DNA from: a bacterium
GTDB lineage: Bacteria > Elusimicrobiota > Elusimicrobia > UBA1565 > UBA9628
NCBI GenBank assembly: GCA_021782205.1
Contig: JAJXVH010000017.1
Span: 1 to 38,267 of the forward strand
Reading direction: 5' to 3'
DNA length: 38,267 bases
Shown here: in pieces, positions 15,602 to 23,205 of the stretch
How the letters are laid out: each line of letters begins with the position of its first letter
How positions within the stretch are numbered: the stretch's first letter is position 1
Made by a program: the position numbers and the translations under genes
Notes under the pieces: model-generated
Told to the model about the DNA's origin: nothing
Seen by the model: the letters and a program-made list of their open reading frames with translations, nothing else
The model's database searches: none

Positions 15602-16905
15602 TAAATCGCCACCTTCCGCAGCGGGAACAGGTCCTTGGCCACGCGCAGGAAGCCGCGCTCGCGCACCATGCCGATGGCTTTCTTCAGGTGATCCCTTTTG
15701 GGCACGCCGTCGGCCGAGAAGCGCAGCTGGGCCAGCTCGCAGGCCAGCTTCGGATAGAACTCCAGGAAGCCCGGGGAGTTCTCCACGTGCTCCTCCAGGT
15801 CCATGATGTCCTCCATGTCGGAGAGGACGTAGGAGGCTTCCAGCTTGGTTTTGTAAGCCGACAGGGTCGCCGCGGAAAAATCTCCCTTGATCTTCGCCTC
15901 GATCACCGTCTCGCCGGCGAGCTTGCCCGCCGTCATCGCCAGGTTCGATCCCTCGCGATACGCGGGATTCGTCATCTGCGCGGCGTCGCCCGCGACCAGG
16001 AAGCCGTCGGCGGCCAGCGGCGGCATGGACTTGTAGCCGCCCTCCGGGATCAGATGCGAGGAATACTCCAGAGTTTTTCCGCCGGAGATCAGCTTCTTGA
16101 TCAACGGATGGGCCTTCACGTACTCCAGATGATCGGACGGGCGCAGGCCTTTTTTCTGATAGTCGGAGAGCTTGCAGCCCACGCCCAGCGCCAGCGATTC
16201 CTTGTTGGTGTAGATGAACGCGTAGCCGAGCATGCCCAAGGAGACGTCGCCGAACATCTCCATCGTGGCACCCTCGCCGGGGTTCAACTGAAAGCGGTCC
16301 TCGATCACGCCCGGCGGCAGGGCGATGACTTCCTTGGCGCCCAGGGCGACTTCCTTGGACTTAAGCTCGTCGATGAAGCCCGCCTTCTGCGCGATGATCG
16401 AGTTGACGCCGTCGCAGGCGATCACCACGCGCGCGGTCAACTCGTCGCCGTCGGACGTCTTGATGCCCGTGATCTTGCCCGCGGCGTCCTTGACCACGTC
16501 GCGGACCATCACGCCGCAGAACACCTCGGCGCCGGCCGCCTCGGCCTGCTTCGCATACCACTGGTCGAAATGCACGCGGATGATCGTGTAGCAGTTCGGG
16601 ATGCCTTCCAGAAACTTCTGCGACTTGTAGCCGACCGTCACGTAGGAGTCCGTGGTCGTAATGCAGGTCTTCTGCTCCACGATGGGACGCTCCACCGGCG
16701 CGTCGGCGGCCTTCCAGAAATCGGGTACGATCTCGTGCAACATCTTGGAGTAGAGCACCGCGCCCTGCACGTTCTTGGCGCCTGGATATTCGCCGCGCTC
16801 CAGCACGACCACTTTCAGCCCCGCGCGGGCCATCGTGATCGCCGCGGACAATCCCGCGGGTCCGGCGCCGACCACGATCGCGTCGTAGGAGGGTTCTTCA
16901 GCCAT
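15601..16905 (-). CDS. fixC: FixC-like electron-transfer flavoprotein:quinone oxidoreductase
   Basis: 434 residues, the normal FixC length. The N-terminal FAD-binding motif is IVVGAGPAGLSAA (residues ~10-22) and the second FAD contact is GFLVAGDAAQMTNPAYREGS (~305-325), with a RVVIACDGVNS strand between. The membrane-associated region carries the DMEDIMDLEEHV helix. Together with FixX it should take electrons from ETF to the quinone pool, or in bifurcating systems to ferredoxin. It lies 24 nt downstream of a single-domain receiver gene, an unusual partner. The ATG has no strong ribosome-binding site. Confidence 0.92.
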   Translation of the reverse strand: MAEEPSYDAIVVGAGPAGLSAAITMARAGLKVVVLERGEYPGAKNVQGAVLYSKMLHEIVPDFWKAADAPVERPIVEQKTCITTTDSYVTVGYKSQKFLEGIPNCYTIIRVHFDQWYAKQAEAAGAEVFCGVMVRDVVKDAAGKITGIKTSDGDELTARVVIACDGVNSIIAQKAGFIDELKSKEVALGAKEVIALPPGVIEDRFQLNPGEGATMEMFGDVSLGMLGYAFIYTNKESLALGVGCKLSDYQKKGLRPSDHLEYVKAHPLIKKLISGGKTLEYSSHLIPEGGYKSMPPLAADGFLVAGDAAQMTNPAYREGSNLAMTAGKLAGETVIEAKIKGDFSAATLSAYKTKLEASYVLSDMEDIMDLEEHVENSPGFLEFYPKLACELAQLRFSADGVPKRDHLKKAIGMVRERGFLRVAKDLFPLRKVAI

Positions 16906-16929
16906 AGCGTGGGGCGCGACCGCGCCCGG

Positions 16930-17307
16930 TCAGGACCCCGCCGATTTGGCGACGGCGTCCTGGACGGTCTTAAGCAGTTCCTCGGGCTTGAACGGCTTGG
17001 TCATGAAGCCCACGACCTGCGGAAATTTCTGGAAGAGAGTGCGCGAGGGCTCCAGCGCGGTGAGCACGATGATGGGCATATTCTTGGTCGATTCTTCGGC
17101 TGCGATCTTGACCTGGAGAGAATAGCCGTCGATGCCCGGAAGCATCACGTCGAGCAAGAGCAGGTCGGGCTTCACCTTCGCGATTTCGTCCCAGGCCTGG
17201 CGGCCGCTGTCGCAGGTGTGCACCTCGAAGCCGCCCTTCTCCAAAGTGAACTTGACGAGACCCAGCATCTCGGGTTCGTCGTCGACGACGAGTATTCTGT
17301 TGCCCAT
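16930..17307 (-). CDS. Single-domain response regulator (receiver only), copy 1
   Basis: 125 residues forming one complete CheY-like receiver: acidic residues DDE at 9-11, phosphoacceptor Asp53 (LLLLDVMLPG), Thr83 (VLTALE) and Lys104 (MTKPF). No output domain is present. The ATG at 17307 is preferred over one 30 nt upstream because the receiver begins directly after it. About three quarters of the residues match the third copy at 21707-22084 and the DNA is nearly identical to the deleted copy at 20752-20910. It precedes fixC-fixX by 24 nt, which suggests co-transcription. The partner kinase is unknown. Two short palindromes sit just upstream (17311-17335). Confidence 0.9.
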   Translation of the reverse strand: MGNRILVVDDEPEMLGLVKFTLEKGGFEVHTCDSGRQAWDEIAKVKPDLLLLDVMLPGIDGYSLQVKIAAEESTKNMPIIVLTALEPSRTLFQKFPQVVGFMTKPFKPEELLKTVQDAVAKSAGS

Positions 17308-17310
17308 GTT

Positions 17311-17335
17311 TGCCTGCAGGCAGGTTATCAATAAC
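17311..17335 (-). promoter_or_regulatory. Two adjacent palindromes upstream of the receiver gene
   Basis: TGCCTGCAGGCA (17311-17322) is a perfect 12-bp palindrome starting 3 nt before the start codon. It is followed by GTTATCAATAAC (17324-17335), whose 5-nt arms are reverse complements. The arrangement looks like operator sites, but no regulator can be named. The RNA could also fold here and affect translation. Confidence 0.35.
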
Positions 17336-17388
17336 ATTGCCGGGGATTCAAGGAGGTTGACGCTCCGTCCGCGCGGCCGGCACGTCGA

Positions 17389-17394
17389 TAAAAT
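17389..17394 (+). promoter_or_regulatory. -10 box of the DUF2079-asparagine synthase operon (candidate leaderless)
   Basis: TAAAAT ends 8 nt before the ATG at 17403 and no Shine-Dalgarno sequence is present. A TTGACG is found at 17357-17362 but its 26-nt spacer is too long, so the -35 is uncertain. Confidence 0.4.
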
Positions 17395-17402
17395 TTAGGA
17401 TA

Positions 17403-18815
17403 ATGCGCGCGATGCCGACGACCCGCTATCACCGTAGCAACCTCGCCGTCGTCGCCCTGGGGATATCGGCGTTCGTGGTTTTCCACGGCAGCCTCGCGCT
17501 CGCTTCTCTGCATCGCCTGTCGCCCAACACCGTCGATCTCTCCCTGTTCAGCCAGGCGCTCTGGTCGCTCGACTCGGGACACGCCCCATTGTCGACGATC
17601 CACGCGACGGCCGCGCCGGTCAACGTGCTGGGCGAGCATTTCATGCCCATTCTCTATCTCTTTGAGGTCTTCTTCCATTTCTGGCCGCGCCCGCAAACCC
17701 TCGTCTTACTGCACGTCCTCGGCCTGGGATTGGGCGCCGTGCCGCTGTTCGCCGTACTCGAGAAGATCATCGGCGAGGAAGGCGCCGTTTATCTGACTTT
17801 GGCCTATCTGGCCAGCCCCGTTCTGGCGTTCTCCGCCAGCGATATGTTCGTCCCGGAATCGTTCTCGGCCGGACTGTTCATCGCGGCGGTCTGGGCCTTA
17901 CGCGAAGGCCGCCGCACGGCCTACGCCACCCTGCTCGTACTGGCCCTCTGTTGCCGGGAGACCGGCGGCCTGGTCGCGGCCTTCCTCGGCCTGCTGACGG
18001 CGGCCGAAACGGAACATCGGCGCGAGGGGCTCCTGACCGCCGCCTTCGGCTTCGCCTGGTTCTTTGCCTGCATCCTCTGGGTTCAGCCTCGCCTGGGCTT
18101 CAACAATCCTCTTGGCCCCCTCGGCCTGCTTGCCTCCGACCAAATCACGACGCCCGCGTTCGTCCTCTCTCACCTCATGATCGAAGCGCCCGCGCTCTTC
18201 CTCGGTCTTTTCACGCCCGCGAAGTCCCTCTACATTTTCAAGCTGCTGCTGCCGTCCGGATTCCTGCCGCTGCTCAGGCCCGCCTGGCTGCTGCCGGCCG
18301 TCCCGCTGCTGGCCCTGGTGCTAATCGTCGCGAAGCGGAATCTTCTACTGGACAACCTCCCGTGGTACATTATTCCGGCCTACCCGTTCTTCTTCGTCGC
18401 GGCCGCGCACGCGGCGAATTCGAATCAACGGCTTCGCCGCTACGGACCGCGCTGGGCCCTCGGCTGCGCGCTGTCCTCCTATTTGCTGTTCAGCCCGCGG
18501 TTGGTCGTCGCCTATTGCGCCTCGATGCTTGAACCCGTGGAGCGCAGCCGCGCGTCGTTGATACGTCAAGCCGCGGCTCTGGTGCCGCCGAACGCGTCGG
18601 TCAGCGCCTTCGATCGAGCCTTGCCCCTGCTCTACACTCGTGACTTCGAATTTTTTTATCCGCGGCGCTGGGATCGCGCGCAATACGTTCTCGTCGACTT
18701 GAGCCAATATCGCCCCTCTTCAAGCGACACCCCGGAGGCCGCGCTCCTCTCCACGGGCTACCGCCCGCTGTACTCGCGCAGCGGGATATTCCTTTTTCAA
18801 AAGACGGAGCGCTGA
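17403..18815 (+). CDS. DUF2079 polytopic membrane protein
   Basis: 470 residues with about ten membrane helices. It has the DUF2079 hallmarks: an early VDLSLFSQALWSLDSG (the D-L/I-x-x-F-x-Q-x-L-W motif) after TM1, and LGEHFMPILYLFE, with the conserved His-Phe-x-Pro of the periplasmic loop. The family belongs to the GT-C-like fold superfamily of lipid-linked glycosyltransferases, but its activity is not established. The last ~90 residues form a soluble C-terminal part (FYPRRWDRAQYVLVDL). The gene ends one nt before the asparagine-synthase gene (TGA-C-GTG), so the two are expressed together, perhaps for a surface glycan. Confidence 0.8.
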   Translation: MRAMPTTRYHRSNLAVVALGISAFVVFHGSLALASLHRLSPNTVDLSLFSQALWSLDSGHAPLSTIHATAAPVNVLGEHFMPILYLFEVFFHFWPRPQTLVLLHVLGLGLGAVPLFAVLEKIIGEEGAVYLTLAYLASPVLAFSASDMFVPESFSAGLFIAAVWALREGRRTAYATLLVLALCCRETGGLVAAFLGLLTAAETEHRREGLLTAAFGFAWFFACILWVQPRLGFNNPLGPLGLLASDQITTPAFVLSHLMIEAPALFLGLFTPAKSLYIFKLLLPSGFLPLLRPAWLLPAVPLLALVLIVAKRNLLLDNLPWYIIPAYPFFFVAAAHAANSNQRLRRYGPRWALGCALSSYLLFSPRLVVAYCASMLEPVERSRASLIRQAAALVPPNASVSAFDRALPLLYTRDFEFFYPRRWDRAQYVLVDLSQYRPSSSDTPEAALLSTGYRPLYSRSGIFLFQKTER

Positions 18816-18816
18816 C

Positions 18817-20724
18817 GTGTGCGGCGTGGCGGGCGTCTTGTCGCTCGGACGCCCCCTCGACGAGCACGACGGCGAGGACGCGCGCCGCATGGGCGGCTTG
18901 CTGGCGCATCGAGGCCCGGACGGCCGCGGCCTATTTCAGGACGCGCGCTGCGCCCTGGCACACCGCCGCCTGAAGATCTTGGACATGTCCGAGCGGGGCG
19001 CCCAGCCGATGTCCAATCCCGCGAAGACGGTCTGGCTGTCCTACAACGGCGAGGTCACCAACTTCCGAGAACTGGCCGCACGATTCCGTCTGGACGGGCT
19101 TTCCTCGCGCTCCGACACCGAGGTTCTCCTGCGCCTCTACGAACGCTTGGGCATCGATTTCGTCCGGCACCTGAACGGGATGTTCGCGTTCTGCCTCTAC
19201 GACGTCAGGTCGGCCAAGGCCTACATCGTGCGCGACTTCTTCGGCCTGCGGCCGATGTTCTACATGCGCAAGCCCGGCCGACTTTACTGCGGCTCGGAGA
19301 TTAAGTCCTTCTTGTCCCTGCCCACATTCTCTGGACGGCTCGACCGAGAAGCGTTACACCACTTCTTCTCCCTGGCCTACATCCCCGGACGCGCCACCCC
19401 GTTCGAAGAAATCCGCGAACTGGACAGCGGCCACCTTCTGGAGGTGGATATGGCGGCCGGCACCGTCTCGGAGCGCGAATACTACACGTTGCGCTACGCT
19501 CCGGACGCCGCCTGCGCCGAGCAGGAAACGGCGCGCCGCGTGCTCGACGCGCTTCAATCCTCCGTTCATCGCAGCCTGGACGCCGACGCCCCGATCGGCC
19601 TCACCCTCTCGGGCGGCGTCGACACCAGCACCATCCTGGCGCTCGCCCGCGAGCAGGCCCCCGACCGAGAGTTGCACACGTTTTCAATCCGCATGGACGA
19701 GGCGAGTTTCGACGAGACGCGTTACCAGCGGATCATGACGGATTTCGCGCGCCCCATTCACCATGAAGTGCTTGTCACCCCGGCGAAGGTTCTCGAGCAA
19801 TTGGTGCGCCACGTCGCCTTTCTCGACGAACCTAACGGCGACGGCGCCGCCATACCGATGTTCCTTCTGGCCCAAGAGGCCCGCCGCCACGTCAAGGGGC
19901 TGGTTTCGGGCGAAGGCGGCGACGAGGTCTTCAACGCCTACGAGACCCACCGCGCCTACCGCGCGCGCGAGTTCTATCGAAACTGGACGCCCCTCCCACT
20001 GCGTCGCGCTCTCGCCGCGGCCGCCGAGGCCCTCCCCGTGTCCCACCGCAAGCTCAGTTTCGACTTCGTGGCCAAGCGCTTCACCCGCGGCGCGGAGATG
20101 AGCCCCGCGCGGGCTCATTTTTTTTGGAGGCATGCCCTTTCGGAAGAAGAAAAACGCGAGCTTCTGCCCGGAGGCGGCCCCTGGATCGAGACGGCCGCTC
20201 TCTTCGAACGCGCATTCGACTCCCTCGATTTCGAGGACCCTCTCAGCCGTCTGTCTTGGATCGATATGCGCTACTACTTCGTCGGCGACCTGCTGGTCAA
20301 GAACGACCGCATGACGATGGCGCACGGAGTGGAAAGCCGCTACCCGTTCATGGATCGGGAACTCGTCGAGCTCGCCAGCCGAATACCGACGACGCTCAAG
20401 ATCCGTGGCCTGGAAGGCCGCTACATCCATAAGCTCGCCATGAAGGGACGGCTGCCCGATAAGATCTGGCGGCGAAAGAATATGGGCCTGGAGATGCCGC
20501 ATTCCCTCTGGTTCCTGGGCCCGCTGCGAAAAACAGCCGAGCACTATTTTTCAAAACGCAACATCGAAAAGACGGGCATTCTCAGCCATGCGGCGGTCGA
20601 CGCGCTGTGGCGACAGCACCTGAGCGGCGCGCGCGACAACGGCCGACCGCTCTGGTGCATCCTGATCTTCTTGATTTGGTTCGATCTCTTCGTCTATGAC
20701 CGCAACTACCGCCAGTATCTTTGA
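18817..20724 (+). CDS. asnB: Asparagine synthase-type glutamine amidotransferase
   Basis: 635 residues from a GTG start giving MCGVAGVL, so that Cys2 becomes the N-terminal nucleophile of the class II glutaminase domain (residues ~2-210: HRGPDG, SYNGEVTNFREL, RSDTEVLL). The synthetase domain holds the PP-loop SGGVDTS at 265-271, SGEGGDEVF, and NDRMTMAHGVESRYPFMD near residue 500. The canonical reaction makes Asn from Asp, Gln and ATP. This long form (635 rather than ~550) next to a GT-C-like membrane protein is typical of paralogues that amidate sugars or other acceptors in surface polysaccharide loci, so true asparagine synthesis is not certain. A stem with a bulge (20721-20730 with 20747-20755) overlaps its stop codon. 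Confidence 0.88.
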   Translation: MCGVAGVLSLGRPLDEHDGEDARRMGGLLAHRGPDGRGLFQDARCALAHRRLKILDMSERGAQPMSNPAKTVWLSYNGEVTNFRELAARFRLDGLSSRSDTEVLLRLYERLGIDFVRHLNGMFAFCLYDVRSAKAYIVRDFFGLRPMFYMRKPGRLYCGSEIKSFLSLPTFSGRLDREALHHFFSLAYIPGRATPFEEIRELDSGHLLEVDMAAGTVSEREYYTLRYAPDAACAEQETARRVLDALQSSVHRSLDADAPIGLTLSGGVDTSTILALAREQAPDRELHTFSIRMDEASFDETRYQRIMTDFARPIHHEVLVTPAKVLEQLVRHVAFLDEPNGDGAAIPMFLLAQEARRHVKGLVSGEGGDEVFNAYETHRAYRAREFYRNWTPLPLRRALAAAAEALPVSHRKLSFDFVAKRFTRGAEMSPARAHFFWRHALSEEEKRELLPGGGPWIETAALFERAFDSLDFEDPLSRLSWIDMRYYFVGDLLVKNDRMTMAHGVESRYPFMDRELVELASRIPTTLKIRGLEGRYIHKLAMKGRLPDKIWRRKNMGLEMPHSLWFLGPLRKTAEHYFSKRNIEKTGILSHAAVDALWRQHLSGARDNGRPLWCILIFLIWFDLFVYDRNYRQYL

Positions 20725-20751
20725 CCCGGCGTTACGGGCATGCGTTGCCGG

Positions 20752-20910
20752 TCAAACCTGGGCGCGCTTGGCGACGGCGTCCTGGACGGCCTTAAGCGGT
20801 TCCTCGGGCTTAAACGGCTTGGTCATGAAGCCGACGACCTAGAAGCCGCCCTTCTCCAAAGTGAACTTGACGAGACCCAGCATCTCGGGCTGGTCGTCGA
20901 CGACGAGCAT
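20752..20910 (-). pseudogene. Internally deleted copy of the single-domain receiver
   Basis: Read on the minus strand, the DNA closely matches the receiver gene at 16930-17295 at both ends but lacks 207 nt (69 codons) between them. The N-terminal part reads MLVVDDQPEMLGLVKFTLEK, then GGF and an in-frame TAG. It continues in the same frame as VVGFMTKPFKPEE...VQDAVAKRA and ends at a TGA in the same place as the intact gene. The phosphoacceptor Asp is lost. The breakpoint falls on an ACCT present at both ends of the deleted segment in the intact copy, so a slipped or micro-homology deletion is the likely cause. The original start codon is also lost. It is not expected to make a working protein. 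Confidence 0.85.
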
Positions 20911-20953
20911 TCTCGCGCACTCGGCGACGCCGGTTATGCTAGCGTGGAAGGCG

Positions 20954-21694
20954 ATGAGCTCCGCGATTCTGGTGGCGGCCGTGATGCTTCTGGCCACGAC
21001 CGTGCGCTCCGCCTTCGGCTTCGGCGAAGCGCTGATCGCCGTTCCGCTGCTGGCCCTGGCCATGCCGGTCGCGACCGCCGCCCCACTCGCGGTGCTCGCC
21101 TCGATCACCGTCGCGGCCATCATCCTCATACAAGACTGGCGCGAAGTCCATTTTCACAGCGCGGGCCGCCTGCTGCTTTGGACCTTGCTCGGCATCCCCT
21201 TCGGCCTGCTTCTCTTAAAATTGTTTCCCGAGCGCGCCGCCAAGGGATTGCTCGCGGGGACGATTCTTTTCTTTAGCGCGCGTTCTTTTCGTTCGAGCGG
21301 GAATTTCTCGCTTCGCGACGACCGCCGTCTATGGCTTTTCGGGCTGGCGGCGGGAGTCCTCGGCGGCGCGTACGGAATCAATGGCCCCCCGCTGGCCGTC
21401 TACGGTTCCCTGCGCGGCTGGTCGCGCAAAACTTTTCGGGCGACACTGCAAGGCTACTTTCTTCCGGCCAGTCTAGCGGGAATGTTCGGATTCTGGTGCG
21501 CCGGTTTATGGACGGCGCGCGTCGATTATTTTTATCTCCGGTCCCTGCCTGAGATCATCGCGGGTGTCGCGCTCGGAGGCGCCATCAACCGCCGCCTAGA
21601 AGCGGAGCGATTCCGGCGCGCGGTCCAATTGGGATTGGGCCTGATCGGACTTCTTCTGCTGATCCAAGCCGCCTTCGGGCCCGCGAAAGGCTGA
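20954..21694 (+). CDS. TauE/SafE-family permease
   Basis: 246 residues from the ATG at 20954, which has GGAAGG 4-9 nt upstream; a second possible start lies at 20936. There are 7-8 hydrophobic helices in two halves. TM1 has the typical TVRSAFGFGEALIAVPLL (family pattern G-x-G-G-x-x-x-P) and the second half begins with GLAAGVLGGAYGINGPPLAVY, the matching G-G-x-x-G-x-x-G-P motif of the inverted repeat. Members export sulfite, sulfoacetate or other organosulfur anions; the substrate here is unknown. TATGCT at 20935-20940 may be the -10 box. It is convergent with the third receiver gene, with 12 nt between stops. Confidence 0.85.
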   Translation: MSSAILVAAVMLLATTVRSAFGFGEALIAVPLLALAMPVATAAPLAVLASITVAAIILIQDWREVHFHSAGRLLLWTLLGIPFGLLLLKLFPERAAKGLLAGTILFFSARSFRSSGNFSLRDDRRLWLFGLAAGVLGGAYGINGPPLAVYGSLRGWSRKTFRATLQGYFLPASLAGMFGFWCAGLWTARVDYFYLRSLPEIIAGVALGGAINRRLEAERFRRAVQLGLGLIGLLLLIQAAFGPAKG

Positions 21695-21706
21695 GCCACC
21701 GCGGCG

Positions 21707-22084
21707 TCAGGAGCCGGCGGCCTTGGCCAGGACATCCTGCACGGTCTTGAGCAGATCCGAGGGCATGAACGGCTTGGTCATGAAACCCACGACCTGGGGA
21801 AACTTCTGGAACAAGGCCCGCGCGGACTCGAGCGCGGTGAGAAGAATGACGGGGATACTCTTCGTCGACTCGTCTTGGGACATCCGCGTCTGCAGTGAGT
21901 AGCCGTCGATGCCGGGGAGCATCACGTCGAGCAGGAGCAGATCGGGCTTAAACGCCGCGATCTCGTCCCACGCGCGGCGGCCGCTGTCGCAGGTATGCAC
22001 CTCGAAGCCGCCCTTTTCGAGCGTGTGCTTGACGAGGCCCAAAATATCCGGCTCGTCGTCGATGATCAGGATCTTAGCGGCCAT
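21707..22084 (-). CDS. Single-domain response regulator (receiver only), copy 3
   Basis: 125 residues, exactly the length of the copy at 16930 and ~76% identical by eye, with Asp53 (LLLLDVMLPG), Thr83 and Lys104 conserved. The identical stretch KFPQVVGFMTKPF and the start LILIIDDEPD... show common descent, while the DNA is clearly more diverged than that of the deleted copy. The ATG lies inside the end of the CpaF-like ATPase gene (11-nt overlap), so translation is coupled to the ATPase. A role in controlling that ATPase or its pilus/secretion machine is an inference from this linkage. Confidence 0.9.
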   Translation of the reverse strand: MAAKILIIDDEPDILGLVKHTLEKGGFEVHTCDSGRRAWDEIAAFKPDLLLLDVMLPGIDGYSLQTRMSQDESTKSIPVILLTALESARALFQKFPQVVGFMTKPFMPSDLLKTVQDVLAKAAGS

Positions 22085-23141
22085 GATTCTCCTCGCGCTT
22101 GAAAAACTCCAGCGGCGGCTCCTCGCCCTGCTTGCGCAGGCGCTCGTAAAAACGGGGCATCGCCCCGACCGGGCGCAGCGCTCCCTCAAGGCCCTGCGCG
22201 CCGCGCTTGAGATCCAGCGTGAACAGGTCCGCCATCGACACGGTTTCCAGCTCCATGCCGGTGACTTCCGAAATCTGCAGCACGCGGCGCGTGCCGTCGG
22301 AAAGACGACTCATCATCACGACGAAGTCCAGCGCCGAAACGATGTTCTGCCGAATCGCCTTCAGTGGCATGTCGATGCCCGCTTGAAGCACCAAAGTCTC
22401 CAGCCGCGCCAGCGCCTCGCGCGGCGAATTCGCGTGGAGGGTGGACATCATGCCGTCCTGGCCCACGTTCATCGCCTGGAGCATGTCCGCGGCTTCCGGC
22501 CCTCGCGTCTCGCCGACGATCACGCGGTCCGGGCGCATGCGCAAGGTGTTGACCACCAGCTCGCGCAAGGTCACGTCGGGCAGGCCGGCGGAGTCCCGCA
22601 GTCGCGTGCGAAGGTAGAGCACGTGCGGCTGGGGCAAGGATAATTCCGGAGTGTCCTCCAGCACCAGGATGCGCTCCGTGTCCGGCACACGCGCGCATAA
22701 CGCGGAGAGCAACGTCGTCTTACCGGAGCTGGTGCCGCCGACGACCAGCACGTTGAGCCGCCGCTGCACGCAGTAGTCCAGGAATCCAGCCGCCGCCTTG
22801 GTCAAGGTGACCCCGCCGGCCAATTCTTCCAGTTTAGGGCGACGCGCCGGTCGGCGCCGAACGCTGATCGTCAAACCGCGCGTCAGCGGAGGGGCAATCA
22901 CGTGTACGCGCGAGCCGTCCAAAGCGCTGAGGTCCGCGTAAGGCCGTCTCGGGCCGAATTCCTCGGGCGCGCCCACGATCACGCGCAAAAACGACAGCGC
23001 GTCCTCCGCCGTGGGATTGAGCGCCAGCCGCTCCAAGCGCGCGCCCGCGCGCTCCACATAGACCGCCCCGTCGTGGTTGACCAGAAGCTCCACGACGGCC
23101 GGATCCCTGAACGCCTCGGCCAGCTTGTCTATCTCCGGCAC
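22074..23141 (-). CDS. CpaF/TadA-type secretion ATPase
   Basis: 355 residues. A short N-terminal domain (~1-100) is followed by a RecA-like ATPase: Walker [10 protein letters not shown] (135-143), [10 protein letters not shown] (Asp box), Walker B-like [12 protein letters not shown] (206-217) and the His box STLHANSP (233-240). This is the CpaF/VirB11 class of type II/IV secretion and Tad pilus motors, which form cytoplasmic hexamers that drive pilus assembly or secretion. Typical CpaF is 400-480 aa with a longer N-terminal part, so this is a short form. No other Tad or T4SS genes are in the window. The GTG start follows TACGAT by 6 nt and the gene overlaps the receiver gene. Confidence 0.87.
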   Translation of the reverse strand: MPEIDKLAEAFRDPAVVELLVNHDGAVYVERAGARLERLALNPTAEDALSFLRVIVGAPEEFGPRRPYADLSALDGSRVHVIAPPLTRGLTISVRRRPARRPKLEELAGGVTLTKAAAGFLDYCVQRRLNVLVVGGTSSGKTTLLSALCARVPDTERILVLEDTPELSLPQPHVLYLRTRLRDSAGLPDVTLRELVVNTLRMRPDRVIVGETRGPEAADMLQAMNVGQDGMMSTLHANSPREALARLETLVLQAGIDMPLKAIRQNIVSALDFVVMMSRLSDGTRRVLQISEVTGMELETVSMADLFTLDLKRGAQGLEGALRPVGAMPRFYERLRKQGEEPPLEFFKREENHGR

Positions 23142-23147
23142 GGCCGC

Positions 23148-23153
23148 ATCGTA
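23148..23153 (-). promoter_or_regulatory. -10 box of the CpaF-like gene (candidate leaderless)
   Basis: TACGAT lies 6 nt before the GTG at 23141 on the minus strand. No Shine-Dalgarno sequence is present. No convincing -35 is seen at 16-18 nt. Confidence 0.35.
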
Positions 23154-23205
23154 TCAAATCGACGCGCCGCCATGACCGGCCGAACGATGCCGCCCGCCGC
23201 TGGGC

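Noticed and set aside
15688-17334. A 548-codon plus-strand frame opposite fixC and the receiver gene.
   Set aside because: FixC and receiver motifs are fully explained by the minus strand. The plus frame has low-complexity composition.
20721-20755. A possible terminator hairpin after the asparagine-synthase gene.
   Set aside because: The stem has a bulge, a 16-nt loop and no T-run; part of it is the end of the decayed receiver copy. It may still slow transcription, but support is weak.
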